From positions 1 through 41,979 of IMG/VR virus record IMGVR_UViG_3300036791_001036: a DNA stretch of 41,979 nucleotides; one strand, written 5' to 3'. Position 1 is the first letter of the stretch. Each line of letters begins with the position of its first letter. The stretch comes from a virus. A program made the translations under genes and the position numbers. The notes beneath the pieces are model-generated. The model ran no database searches. It saw only the letters and a list, made by a program, of their open reading frames with translations, and was not told the origin of the DNA. Shown one piece after another: positions 23,701-31,675 of the stretch.

Positions 23701-24200
23701 GGATCCCGCTCGACGCGAACACGCAGCTGATGATCGACCAATCCAAAGAACTCGGCATCTGGAAGGACGCGAGCAAGAGCGCGACGGACCAGATGATCGA
23801 CAGCATGGGCAAGCTCGTCGACAAAGTCGGCACGCTGATCGACATGCTCACGCACATGCCGCAGCCCGATGCGCCGTGGGCGAACTGGGGCGCGCCGCCG
23901 ACGGTGCCGAGCGCGCCTGCGTCGCCGCCGCCCGGCTACGCGACGGGCGGCATCGTGCAGGCGTTCGCGAGTGGCGGCAACGTCCTGCCGTTCGCGCCTC
24001 GGGGCACCGACACCGTGCCCGCGATGCTCACCCCCGGCGAGCGCGTCCTCACGCAGCAGCAGCAGACCGATCTCGCGAACACGCCGATCGTGCTGGAGCA
24101 CACCACCATCGTCACGCTCGACGGCGAGGTGCTGTATCGCAGCGTCGACCGCCGACAAAAGAACGATCTCCTCTCCCGGCGAAAGCTGAGCGCCGCCTGA
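20742..24200 (+). CDS. Tail tape measure protein
   Basis: 1152 residues. Long helical coiled-coil N-terminal part (ETQLRGFETGAQNVEKQLNR), hydrophobic segments around LGPVGVAAAGAVTGIAAVGV and a longer one near TIAAGLAMGAWTFGVGAAVV, and the closing part GYATGGIVQAF-ASGGNVLPF-RGTDTVPAMLTPGERVL, typical of tape measure C-termini. It sets tail length and enters the membrane during DNA ejection. By the usual 0.15 nm per residue, the tail would be roughly 170 nm. It starts three bases after the chaperone stop. Confidence 0.96.
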   Translation: MDITAKFVGDFSAFYDAVQQAETQLRGFETGAQNVEKQLNRMGDSFSGRTILQEATLATKAVEDIGGVTMLTANEQERLNGMLTEAIAKYAALGQTAPPEMQALADATAHATGGLEEFGKGFNLQDAIEHPLSAATEALKTFAATLGPVGVAAAGAVTGIAAVGVAVYELTDKAAAAGGALQDLSLKTGISVPQLSRLSNAAQVAGTDMESLGNAIYKMDIQAAANPEKFANALKEIGINAQDFFALSPDEKMLALSDALNATSDAATRNAAGQAIMGRGFRDIEAPLMKLREGLEKTSELSVWSPEQAKDADEFEQQMTALGLQVKDVALVIGKELIPVALTLLGLFKELAAIDIPILKVLAKPLTLPIQAAQDLNAAWMLVTGQFGQDLPAAVKTGQDAFDKLAKPIDIATHSADELKKAWTAETKENDAAAAVLKKNAEEWKRVLDEVNSAGNGWKGTLDTIDGAIVDWAKHLLDSGVAAQTVEKYYGLTNTQIKALQDSLKDDKAFDALLLKVKAVEDGFNGLDKQIQEVGKSTSDVDFARTWSKEFDASLKKIKETEDGFYGLSGSIESLGIKVKPAMSDLAGVIDTGFSTTLKNELLKLPDQIASGGFAHAFDALGKAMGHDFSAALITEANKNFHDSGFTTTGLANLNAAMVKSAAGAGATAGALAALGGGSVSSQLMQVAGAATAVGVAVASTATGTIAAGLAMGAWTFGVGAAVVGAVALAKHFLTVSQAEKDARAEFDNYNKAIGGSNVDDFIAKASAAFGYLGTNSETARKEIQAVLDATHVSAQAVAQALIPVNAAIEEAATKAKSFADAMTAMQSTGAANFNAMAVALEGDASSLDALGAQAMTTYATLVAGGESSAKALADIGPGLDALEKSYQDLGINITDAGLSALIMQSTIAKGNPALIAGVDALAASLKTMGDLGLVNADSFAKMQTEGVAMYTRLQDAANAAGGSTADALLPMQDYLHQAADEATKLGIPLDANTQLMIDQSKELGIWKDASKSATDQMIDSMGKLVDKVGTLIDMLTHMPQPDAPWANWGAPPTVPSAPASPPPGYATGGIVQAFASGGNVLPFAPRGTDTVPAMLTPGERVLTQQQQTDLANTPIVLEHTTIVTLDGEVLYRSVDRRQKNDLLSRRKLSAA

Positions 24201-24201
24201 C

Positions 24202-27200
24202 ATGGCGCTCCCGGTTGACATCGGCCACGGGCTGCAAGCGCGCGCGGGCATCGGCCGCGCAGGGGCGTACCGTGCCGGGTACTTCACCGTCAACGTCATC
24301 ATCGTCATCGCCAGCGTCGACCGCACGGGGCTGGTCGAGATGGCGTCGCTGTCGATCACGTTGAACCTGAACGCCACGCCCGATACCGCGTCGTTCCTCA
24401 TTCGCCCGGGCGCGGGCGTCCTGCCGCAAGCGGGGCAACGCGTGATGATCGCGCTCGGCTCGGCGGACAACATCCTCTTCGGCGGGCAGATCAAAAGCCT
24501 CACCCGCGAGTACCTGAACCTCGCGACGGGGATTCAGCAGCACCTGCGCGTCGACTGCATCGGCGGCACGATGTGGACGGACCGCCGCATCGCGCTCGTG
24601 TCGTACGGCTCGGCCTCCGCGACGTTCATCGCGACCGACATCATCGCCAACTTTATGCCGGGCTTTACGTCCCATAGCGTGGCCCCGAACCTGCCGACGA
24701 TTGACCAATTCCCGATCACGAATGAACAGCCGTCGAGCGCGCTGCAACGCCTGACAAATCTCATCGACGGCGGCTACTTCGACGACGGCCGGTACGACAT
24801 CCACCTGTTCGGCGTCGCGGGCGATCAGGGGCCGACGGCGGGTACCCCGCCGCAGCCGCTGATCCTCCACGGCGGATCGCCCCGGACGTCGAGCCCGCCG
24901 TCGCTGAAAGCGTTCGCGCTCACGAGCGACCTGAGTCAGGTCCGCACGCGCGTCATCGTGGACGGCAAGAGCACCACGACGCCCATCGGCACGCCTGCGG
25001 CGGGACAGCAGCTCGTCATCAACGCCGCCGTGCCCGTGGATTATCTCGTCGTCGGCGGCGGCGGCGCGGGCGGACAAGATCCCAATGCGGCGGCCGGTGG
25101 CGGCGCGGGTGGCGTGGTCACGGGGTCCTACACCACGCAAGCGGCCTCGTGGGCCATCGTCGTCGGCGCGGGCGGCGCGAACACGGGCAACGACGGCCAG
25201 CCCTCGAACTGGGGCGGGTTCATCGGGCACGGCGGCGGGGGCGGCGCGGGCCGCGACAACGTCGCGAACGGCTCGACCATCAACGGACGCCCCGGCGGCT
25301 CGGGCGGCGGCGGCACGTACTACAACGGCACGGCGGGCGCGGGGACGTCGGGGGAAGGCAACAACGGCGGCGCAGGCGAGCCCGCAGGCGCAGCGGTCAC
25401 GGGCGATCTGTTCATCGTCGGCGGCGGCGGCGCAGGCGGCACGAGCATCGCGGGCGGCGGCGGCGGCGGCGGCGGCGGTTTCGGGATCTGGAACCCGGCA
25501 CTCGCGATTGGCAGTTATCCGATTGTGATCGGGGCCGGGGGCACCGCACCGGGCAACGACGGCGCCGGGTCGAGTGCGCTGGGGTTCTCGCGACTCGGGG
25601 GGGGCGGCGGCGGCAACGCGAACACCGCCGGACGGCCAGGCGGCTGCGGCGGCGGCGGCAACGGGCAGGGCCAACCGGGCGGCGCCGGATCACAGGGCTT
25701 CGGTGGCGGGACCGGCGACTTCACCGTCAGCGGCAACACGGGCGGCGGCGGCGGCGGCTGCGGTGCAGCGGGCGGACCCTCCGGCGGGTCGGGACAGGGT
25801 GGGGTCGGCGGCGCGGGCGTGCTCTGGGGCGCGTCCGGCACGCAACTGTATTACGGCGGCGGCGGCGGCGGGCGCGGCTCGGCGAGTCTCGGCACGGGCG
25901 GCATCGGCGGCGGCGGCGCGGGTGGCGTCGCGGGGACGGACGGGTACGGCGGCGGCGGCGGATCGAATGCGAATGGCGGCGCGGGCGTCGTCATCATCGG
26001 CTATCCCGACAACACCCTCATCGCGACGGGCGGCACGATCACGCACGTCGGTGGAAAAACCATCCATACGTTCACGGCGAGCGGGACGTTCACGATCTCG
26101 GTCACGAGCGGCTCGGGGGGAGGCGGCGGCGGACAAGGTGGCCCCGGCGCAGACGGCACCGCACCGGGGAAAGGCGGCAAGGGCGGCGACGGGTTCACGT
26201 CGGCGATCAGCGGCGGCAACTTGGTGTATGGCGGCGGCGGCGGCGGCTCGGGCACGCAGATCAACGGCACGGGTGGCGCGGGTGGCGGCGGCGCGGCGGG
26301 TGGACCCGGTCTCACAAACACGGGCGGGGGCGGCGGCGCAGGCGCGCACGGGGGCTCGGGGATCGTCATTCTCAGTTACCCCGACGGCAAGCTGAGTGCG
26401 ACCGGTGGGACGATCACGCACGTCGGCGGGCGGACCATCCACACCTTCACCGCCAACGACACGTTCACCGTCTCCACGGTGACGGTGCCGGTGCCGCCGT
26501 CTCCCATCACGGATCTCCCGCTCGCCGACGCGAGCCAGATCGATCCGAATCCGGGGACCGTCCGCATCGGCGTGACCGTGTTCTCGTACCTCCGCACGTC
26601 CGGGCCCGTCATCACGGCGGGCACGAACCCGCAAGGGAGCACGCTGACGACAGCGGCGGCGCCGCTCGATACCGTGCTGAACGTCGCGAATGCCAGCTCG
26701 GTGTTCACGGCCACGCCCGGCTGGGTGCAGGTGGGTGGGCAGTACCTGCGGTTTACCGGCGTGACGGCCACGCAATTGACCGGCATCCCGTCTCCCGGCT
26801 ACGGCGGGATCACGTCGCCGATTTCGTCGGGCACCAACGTCGCGTGGGTCGGCGCGCTCGTCATCGGGAGCACGCCCGTGCTGATTTCACCAGCGGTCCC
26901 GGTCGGGGCGGCCGTCACGCAGCGCGTCGTCCTGGAGGATACGGCGGCGGAGGCCGCGCTCGCCGCGATTGAAGGCGGCGACGGCATCCACGAGCACTAC
27001 CTCCAAGACGGCCGCCTGAGTCTCGCGGGGGCGCGCGCCCGCGCGACGGCCGAACTCACCGACTTCAAAGCGGCGCTGGCGTCGGCCGCCTGGACGACCT
27101 ACGACATGAACGCGCTGCGCGGGCGGACGCAAGCGATCACGCTCGACGAGGGCAGTTTTTCCCTCGTGATTGTGCGCTGCACGATCACGTTCCCGATCAA

Positions 27201-27285
27201 GAACAGCCCGCCGCGCCGCGTGTGCGAGGCGAGCACGATTCGCACGGCGGCGCTGCTGGATGCCGTCGTCACCAGTACCGAGTAG
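24202..27285 (+). CDS. Tail hub-like protein with glycine-rich modules
   Basis: 1027 residues. The first 275 residues look like a tail hub/distal protein (ITLNLNATPDTASFLIRP, GGQIKSLTREYLNL, SDLSQVRTRVIVDGKSTTT). Then about residues 284-760 are glycine-rich runs, made of two modules, each ending in a near identical segment P-D-x-x-L-x-ATGGTITHVGG-[KR]-TIHTFTA. The remaining C-terminal part (SPITDLPLADASQ onward) resumes the hub-type sequence with QRVVLEDTAAEAALAAIEGG. The layout is an ancestral hub protein with an inserted polyglycine domain, of the sort that in some phages forms a polyglycine-II adhesin. The function of the insert as receptor binding is inferred. Confidence 0.85.
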   Translation: MALPVDIGHGLQARAGIGRAGAYRAGYFTVNVIIVIASVDRTGLVEMASLSITLNLNATPDTASFLIRPGAGVLPQAGQRVMIALGSADNILFGGQIKSLTREYLNLATGIQQHLRVDCIGGTMWTDRRIALVSYGSASATFIATDIIANFMPGFTSHSVAPNLPTIDQFPITNEQPSSALQRLTNLIDGGYFDDGRYDIHLFGVAGDQGPTAGTPPQPLILHGGSPRTSSPPSLKAFALTSDLSQVRTRVIVDGKSTTTPIGTPAAGQQLVINAAVPVDYLVVGGGGAGGQDPNAAAGGGAGGVVTGSYTTQAASWAIVVGAGGANTGNDGQPSNWGGFIGHGGGGGAGRDNVANGSTINGRPGGSGGGGTYYNGTAGAGTSGEGNNGGAGEPAGAAVTGDLFIVGGGGAGGTSIAGGGGGGGGGFGIWNPALAIGSYPIVIGAGGTAPGNDGAGSSALGFSRLGGGGGGNANTAGRPGGCGGGGNGQGQPGGAGSQGFGGGTGDFTVSGNTGGGGGGCGAAGGPSGGSGQGGVGGAGVLWGASGTQLYYGGGGGGRGSASLGTGGIGGGGAGGVAGTDGYGGGGGSNANGGAGVVIIGYPDNTLIATGGTITHVGGKTIHTFTASGTFTISVTSGSGGGGGGQGGPGADGTAPGKGGKGGDGFTSAISGGNLVYGGGGGGSGTQINGTGGAGGGGAAGGPGLTNTGGGGGAGAHGGSGIVILSYPDGKLSATGGTITHVGGRTIHTFTANDTFTVSTVTVPVPPSPITDLPLADASQIDPNPGTVRIGVTVFSYLRTSGPVITAGTNPQGSTLTTAAAPLDTVLNVANASSVFTATPGWVQVGGQYLRFTGVTATQLTGIPSPGYGGITSPISSGTNVAWVGALVIGSTPVLISPAVPVGAAVTQRVVLEDTAAEAALAAIEGGDGIHEHYLQDGRLSLAGARARATAELTDFKAALASAAWTTYDMNALRGRTQAITLDEGSFSLVIVRCTITFPIKNSPPRRVCEASTIRTAALLDAVVTSTE
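26011..26490 (+). repeat. Two near-identical protein modules in the hub gene
   Basis: The segment starting near 26023 (ATGGTITHVGGKTIHTFTAS) is repeated near 26398 (ATGGTITHVGGRTIHTFTAN), each preceded by glycine-rich sequence ending in GIV/GVV and Y-P-D. The intervening stretch is again glycine-rich. This shows an internal tandem duplication. Confidence 0.75.
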
Positions 27286-27294
27286 GAGGCGTGC

Positions 27295-28158
27295 ATGTCG
27301 ACGACCCTCGTGCGGAAAGTGGACATCGACGACAGCGGCGACAACCTGTCGGGCACGATTCACAACAACGCGTGGCTGCAGGATCTGCAGCAACGCATCG
27401 ACAACGCCCTAATCGGCAATACGATGCTGACGGTGACCCCGAGCGGGGTGGTGAACGATTGGGACCCCGGCATCGTGGGCGATACGACGATTGTGATTGG
27501 ATCGAACACGGCCAACCTCACGGTCACCGGGTTCGCGCCCGCCGGAGGCGCAAAGCCGGGGCAGCGCCTCCTCGTCATCAACTCTGGCGCCTACACGGTG
27601 GGCTTCAAGTACAACTCCACCGGGTCCGCCGCCGGGAATCGACTGCTCACCTACAACAACAGCGACATGCTCCTGTCCACAGGCGGCGGGATCGCGAATG
27701 GCTTCGCGCAGTTCACCTATGCCGCGTATGGGGCCCGGTGGGTGATGACCGGCTTTTCCCAAGGCGACCCCATCGCGTTCACGCCGTTCTGGACGTTTGG
27801 CGCCAGTGCGGCCGGATTTACCTATAGCACCCAAGTCGGCCTCTACACCCTCGCCAACGGGGTTCTTTGGTACTCCGGCCGTCTGAGTGCCAGCACCAAA
27901 GGGACGACGTCCGGGGTTGCCAGCCTGAACGGGTTCCCGATGTACTCGTCCGCCAGCGCGGGGTCGATGGCCGTGCTGCACGTCGGGTATGCGGCCGGGT
28001 TCAACGGGCTCGGCGGCAACTTCACCGGCTATATGACGCCAGGAGGCATTGCGCTCCAACTGACGACGGCGGTCTCGACCGGGGTGGCCAATATCGGCGA
28101 TGGGAATTTTAACGCTGCGACCGACGTGATTTTCAGCGGCAGTTACCGCGCGTACTAA
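27295..28158 (+). CDS. Tail fibre / receptor-binding candidate
   Basis: 287 residues with an N-terminal part (VRKVDIDDSGDNLSGTIHNN, then LQQRIDNALIG) like fibre anchors, and a serine/threonine/glycine-rich beta body (QRLLVINSGAYTVGFKYNST, GSMAVLHVGYAAGFNGLG) as seen in trimeric fibres. It probably contacts the host surface. AGGAGG precedes the ATG. Composition is slightly less GC-rich than the neighbours, as is usual for receptor-binding genes. Confidence 0.75.
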   Translation: MSTTLVRKVDIDDSGDNLSGTIHNNAWLQDLQQRIDNALIGNTMLTVTPSGVVNDWDPGIVGDTTIVIGSNTANLTVTGFAPAGGAKPGQRLLVINSGAYTVGFKYNSTGSAAGNRLLTYNNSDMLLSTGGGIANGFAQFTYAAYGARWVMTGFSQGDPIAFTPFWTFGASAAGFTYSTQVGLYTLANGVLWYSGRLSASTKGTTSGVASLNGFPMYSSASAGSMAVLHVGYAAGFNGLGGNFTGYMTPGGIALQLTTAVSTGVANIGDGNFNAATDVIFSGSYRAY

Positions 28159-28174
28159 ACAACTGGAGGGATGT

Positions 28175-28468
28175 ATGAGTGTGGGCGCACCCGTCACCAA
28201 AACCGATCTCGACGCCCGGGCAGGCAACATCGCGCTGCGGTTCCAACAGAGCTTTGAGGATGTGCTCACGATGCAAGGCTATCTCGCCGCGACTGTCGAC
28301 ACGGATCTCGAAGCCCTCGGGTACACGGCGTCGGAGGTCGCGACGCTGAAAACTGCGTTCGCCGACCTGACGGAGTTGGGGACGATCTGGACCGGCGCCG
28401 CCGCGCTCCAGACCGCGAAAGACTTTCGCGTCTTCGTGCGCCAACTGTGGGGCATGGGCGCGTTCTGA
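28175..28468 (+). CDS. Hypothetical protein after the fibre gene
   Basis: 97 residues, helical, beginning with VTKTDLDARAGNIALRFQQS. Small proteins of this form often follow fibre genes in siphoviruses and may be fibre-associated. GGAGGGA ribosome binding site. Function unknown. Confidence 0.7.
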   Translation: MSVGAPVTKTDLDARAGNIALRFQQSFEDVLTMQGYLAATVDTDLEALGYTASEVATLKTAFADLTELGTIWTGAAALQTAKDFRVFVRQLWGMGAF

Positions 28469-28503
28469 CCCGGGAACAACCGCACGCAAAAGGATGGTGG
28501 GTG

Positions 28504-29907
28504 ATGGGTGAACTCTTCGACTGGCTGCGGCATCAGCACGCGAAACACGATCCCGACCGCCCGCCGCCGGAGGGCGCGCCGCCGATTGAATTCAACGTGG
28601 CGGCGGTCGACCAGGACGGCGCGCTGATCACGCGCGCGCTCGTGATTCGCATCGACGCCGGACTGAGCGGCACCGTGCGGAAGACGAACCCGGCGAACTT
28701 CTACCACGGGCCCGCCCTCGACACGCCGTGGGTGGGCGACATCTCGATTGTCGCGGACGGCTACGCGCCGTGGACGACGGGGGCGGACCCGCAGGTGACG
28801 CTCAGCGACACGACCGTCAACATCACCGCGCAGTTGTCGCCGTCTTTTAAGTCGGCCCCTGACGTTCCCGTGATCGTGCGGGGGCCTTTGCTGCCGTGGC
28901 CGCAGCCCCAGAACTACTACATCGATCTGCCGCGCGAACCGCCCGCCGAGGACCGCAATTTTCTGCGCGGCGACTTCTGGGGCGTGGAGATGGACGACGC
29001 GCCGTGGGTGCCGGGCGTCGGCCAGAAGTACCAGCGGATCTTCAGTTGGTTCCTCGACCGCTATTTGCTCGATTTTCAGCAGAGGTATCTGACGAAGTAC
29101 GCGGGGTACCTCTACACGCATTTCCTGCTGTCGGCAGCCGACAGCCTGGGGCCGACCGAGAACCCCGGCAAGACGCCGGGCGCCGGGCACTCGTTGAACC
29201 AATTCATCGACACCTGCGGCTTGGTGAAGCGCTATATCAAGTACTGCCATGTGCGGCTCGGCTCGAAAGATTTTCAGCCGCACAACATGAGCCCGCAGCA
29301 GTGGGCCGACTACGCCGATCCGATCATGGACGCGTTGATCGCCGCGAAGGTCGTGGACGAATTTAGTCTGGCGTGGGAAATGAACTTGTGGAATACGCCG
29401 GGCCCGCCGCTGATCGAGGCGCTCCGGCACTGCGGACAGAAGGCGCACGCGGCGGGGCTCACGAGCTGGCAGCACTTCAGCCCCCACTATACGTCCTGGT
29501 TCGCGGACGGCGATCCGCGTGGCCGCTTCGGGTGGTACGACGACTTGGCCAACGACGTCGAGGGGATCAACTACCAGACGATGGGACCGCAGTGGTCGCC
29601 GCAGATGCTTCAGGCCAGAATCACCGACACGCTCTGGCAATTCGGCGAGCGCGGCAACGACTACCTGTTCCGCTGCGAGGAGGACTTGGCGTTTTGGATG
29701 TGGAACTCGGACACCGTCCAGTGTCAAGTGGACGACGCCGTGGACGCGAATGGCCAGCCCGTGCTGACCACCGTCAGCGTCACGCCGGAAGACGCGAACC
29801 TGCGCGGGTACGTCGCGTGCTGCAGCCGCGACGATGTGAAGCATACCGACGCCATCGTGCACGGCTTCGGCAACGGCGCGAGGAGACCGGACGGGTCGAG
29901 GCTCTGA
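28504..29907 (+). CDS. Possible TIM-barrel, glycosidase-like virion or lysis protein
   Basis: 467 residues. The first 120 residues look like an Ig/carboxypeptidase-regulatory beta domain (FNVAAVDQDGALITRALVIR, then VADGYAPWTTGADP). The rest alternates strands and helices in a barrel-like way, with FWGVEMDDAPWVPG, FSLAWEMNLWNT (a candidate acid/base glutamate), TSWQHFSPHYTSWF and VEGINYQTMGPQW. This resembles glycoside hydrolase-type barrels, but I cannot place it in a numbered family. It may be a tail-tip depolymerase, or the lysin, since no other endolysin is visible and a lipoprotein and a holin-like gene follow. ATG 28504 is chosen for AAAGGATGG upstream. Confidence 0.55.
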   Translation: MGELFDWLRHQHAKHDPDRPPPEGAPPIEFNVAAVDQDGALITRALVIRIDAGLSGTVRKTNPANFYHGPALDTPWVGDISIVADGYAPWTTGADPQVTLSDTTVNITAQLSPSFKSAPDVPVIVRGPLLPWPQPQNYYIDLPREPPAEDRNFLRGDFWGVEMDDAPWVPGVGQKYQRIFSWFLDRYLLDFQQRYLTKYAGYLYTHFLLSAADSLGPTENPGKTPGAGHSLNQFIDTCGLVKRYIKYCHVRLGSKDFQPHNMSPQQWADYADPIMDALIAAKVVDEFSLAWEMNLWNTPGPPLIEALRHCGQKAHAAGLTSWQHFSPHYTSWFADGDPRGRFGWYDDLANDVEGINYQTMGPQWSPQMLQARITDTLWQFGERGNDYLFRCEEDLAFWMWNSDTVQCQVDDAVDANGQPVLTTVSVTPEDANLRGYVACCSRDDVKHTDAIVHGFGNGARRPDGSRL

Positions 29908-30128
29908 TGCGCGGGCTGCTCGTGGTCGTGGCGCTGATCGCGAGCGGCTGCGCGACTGTCGCTGCGCCGTCGGCGCCGCGCTTCGTCACGGTGTTCGAGC
30001 AGCGCACCTCGGTCTGTCAAATCGAGGTCGTCCGCGACCTGCGCTCGTCGGCGTGTTTCGTCGGGTTTCGCTGCGGGCGGCGCGCGCTCCAAATGATCGC
30101 CGTCGCCCCGGAGGTCTGTATCCCGTGA
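29907..30128 (+). CDS. Small lipoprotein
   Basis: 73 residues. The N-terminus RGLLVVVALIASGC is a lipoprotein signal with lipobox I-A-S-G-C, so Cys15 would be lipidated. The mature part has four further cysteines (C37, C49, C55 and C71) and a beta-rich pattern. In this position it might be a spanin component or an immunity protein. Spanin outer subunits are usually proline-rich, which this is not. Start shares a base with the upstream stop, and the end overlaps the next GTG. Confidence 0.65.
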   Translation: MRGLLVVVALIASGCATVAAPSAPRFVTVFEQRTSVCQIEVVRDLRSSACFVGFRCGRRALQMIAVAPEVCIP

Positions 30129-30397
30129 CGCGGCCGGACGCGCTGACCGTCGTCACCCTCCTGTTGGGGATCGTCGTCGGGTACATGCTCTACCTGCTGC
30201 TGCCGTGGTTTGTCGGTCAGGGGTTCGTCGGTCTGGACGTAAGGGGGAATGCGATGTTGATTCTGCGAACCGGTCAGGTGCTCGCGATCGCGGCGTTCGT
30301 GTTGGTGCTCGCGGCGGCGGCGGGCCGGGCGCCGCTCTGGATTGCGGTGCTGCTCCTCGCGCTGCTCGCGTGTCTGAAAACCTTGCCGCTCCCATGA
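30125..30397 (+). CDS. Holin-like membrane protein
   Basis: 90 residues from GTG 30125 (overlapping the upstream TGA). Three hydrophobic segments: TVVTLLLGIVVGYMLYLLLP, then VLAIAAFVLVLAAAAG, then LWIAVLLLALLACL. Size and topology fit a class I holin. The neighbours (possible glycosidase, lipoprotein) are consistent with a lysis cassette, but no sequence-specific holin signature is visible. Confidence 0.55.
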   Translation: MTRPDALTVVTLLLGIVVGYMLYLLLPWFVGQGFVGLDVRGNAMLILRTGQVLAIAAFVLVLAAAAGRAPLWIAVLLLALLACLKTLPLP

Positions 30398-30942
30398 TCT
30401 CGTTCATTGTCCCGACGACCGGCCGCGCGACGCTGCAGCGCACGCTCGACAGCATCGAATGCTGGCCCGGCGATGAAGTGCTCATCGTCGGGCAGCCGCG
30501 CGACGTCGACGTACGCGGCAAGGCGGCGCAGCTCGTGCCGATGCCGCCCGGGGGCGACTGGGGCAACGCCGAACGCAACGTCGCGATGGCGCTCGCGCAG
30601 ACGCCGTACCTCGCCTTCATCGACGACGACGACTGGTACGCGCCCGGCGCGCGGGCCGCGATGGCGGACGCGATTCGCACGACGCCGGGGCGGCTCGTGA
30701 TTTTCAGTATGCAATTCCCCGACGGCCTCATCTTGTGGGCCGAGCCCGCGCTGCGCTGCGGGAACGTCGGCACGCCGATGCTGCTCGTGCCGAACGATCC
30801 GGCGCGGCTCGGGCGCTGGCCGACGGGGAGGTACGAAGGCGACTGGGGGTTCCTGGACAGCTGCCGCTACCCGCGCGAGGACATCGTCTGGCGCGAGGAG
30901 ATCGTCGCGCAGGTCGGGCGCAATATCGGGCAGGCGAGCTAG
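30394..30942 (+). CDS. Family 2-type glycosyltransferase
   Basis: 182 residues. Starts with SFIVPTTGRATLQRTLDSIE, the nucleotide-sugar-binding start of GT-A family 2 enzymes, with the metal-binding aspartates in LAFIDDDDWYAPGA. A later VGTPMLLVPND and a final WREEIVAQVG complete a compact enzyme. It could modify virion proteins or host surface sugars to block superinfection. The second glycosyltransferase of the genome. Its ATG overlaps the holin-like gene, and its stop shares CTAG with the convergent gene at 30939. Confidence 0.85.
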   Translation: MISFIVPTTGRATLQRTLDSIECWPGDEVLIVGQPRDVDVRGKAAQLVPMPPGGDWGNAERNVAMALAQTPYLAFIDDDDWYAPGARAAMADAIRTTPGRLVIFSMQFPDGLILWAEPALRCGNVGTPMLLVPNDPARLGRWPTGRYEGDWGFLDSCRYPREDIVWREEIVAQVGRNIGQAS

Positions 30943-31157
30943 TCGGGGACGGCCGCGTTGGCCGGGCCGCGCCGCCTGGACTCGGGGACGGGTTCGATGG
31001 CGACCTGCCGTGCGCTCGCGAGCAGCCGCTCGGCGTCGCGCAGGAGTGCCAGCGCGCGGTCGTTCAGGCGGCGGCCCCGCACAATCAGCGCAACCTGCGC
31101 GAACGCCAGCGCCGTATTGATCCCGATCACCATCCACCAAGCGTCGTTCGGCGTCAT
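30939..31157 (-). CDS. Small membrane protein
   Basis: 72 residues with one transmembrane segment (WWMVIGINTALAFAQVALIV) near the N-terminus and a basic/charged C-terminus with helical heptad character. Last gene of the minus-strand operon; its TAG is read from the same CTAG that ends the convergent glycosyltransferase gene. Possible superinfection exclusion factor; unproven. Confidence 0.6.
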   Translation of the reverse strand: MTPNDAWWMVIGINTALAFAQVALIVRGRRLNDRALALLRDAERLLASARQVAIEPVPESRRRGPANAAVPD

Positions 31158-31378
31158 GGGGCCACCGTGCGATTGATATACCCGCGCACGAACCCGTCGA
31201 TATACGCGGCGACGACTTCGTGGCGGGCCGCGATCAGAATCGTCTCGGGATCCTCCGACCAGCACACCGTGAACTTGTGCGTTTCGGCGTCGTACCCGAC
31301 AGCGATCGGCGCCGCTGCCGCCCGCTCGCGCAAGCGGATCACGTTCTGCTGCCGGTGATGGTCCGCTTGTCGGCTCAT
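31154..31378 (-). CDS. Hypothetical protein
   Basis: 74 residues: a basic helical start (RQQNVIRLRERAAAAPIAVG) and YDAETHKFTVCWSEDPETIL. Overlaps both neighbours by four bases (ATGA), which supports start and end. Unknown function. Confidence 0.6.
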   Translation of the reverse strand: MSRQADHHRQQNVIRLRERAAAAPIAVGYDAETHKFTVCWSEDPETILIAARHEVVAAYIDGFVRGYINRTVAP

Positions 31379-31674
31379 AGCTCGACCTCGTCGGCGTCGT
31401 CTTCGCCTGCCTCGACGGCCGTGCACAGGACCACGTCGCCGACGATCACGTCCCCGGCGAGCAGCATCGGCCGCAGCAGATACGACGCTGCCGCGTTGAC
31501 CGGCAGCTGCAGGCGCTTCCCGTCCTCGTTGAGAAAGACGATCCGCCCGTCGGGCGCGCGCAGCGATTCGAGATACCCGCCGACGAACCCCTGCAACTCC
31601 TGCAGCGTGAAGGCGACGCCGTTGTGCGGGGCGATCTGGCGGATGAAGCCGGACGTCGGGATCAGTGTCGCCAT
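31375..31674 (-). CDS. DUF3846-like protein
   Basis: 99 residues. FTLQELQGFVGGYLESLRAP, FLNEDGKRLQLPVNAAA and LLAGDVIVGDVVLC match the conserved pattern of DUF3846, a domain frequent in phage and plasmid accessory genes with unknown function. The start is the internal ATG at 31674, directly after the stop of the upstream gene; an upstream ATG at 31713 would overlap it. Confidence 0.65.
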   Translation of the reverse strand: MATLIPTSGFIRQIAPHNGVAFTLQELQGFVGGYLESLRAPDGRIVFLNEDGKRLQLPVNAAASYLLRPMLLAGDVIVGDVVLCTAVEAGEDDADEVEL

Positions 31675-31675
31675 C

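Noticed and set aside
25060-26380. Tandem DNA repeats or CRISPR-like array in the G/C-rich tract
   Set aside because: The repetition comes from glycine codons in an open frame. There are no regular spacers or constant repeat units. No CRISPR array is seen anywhere in the window.
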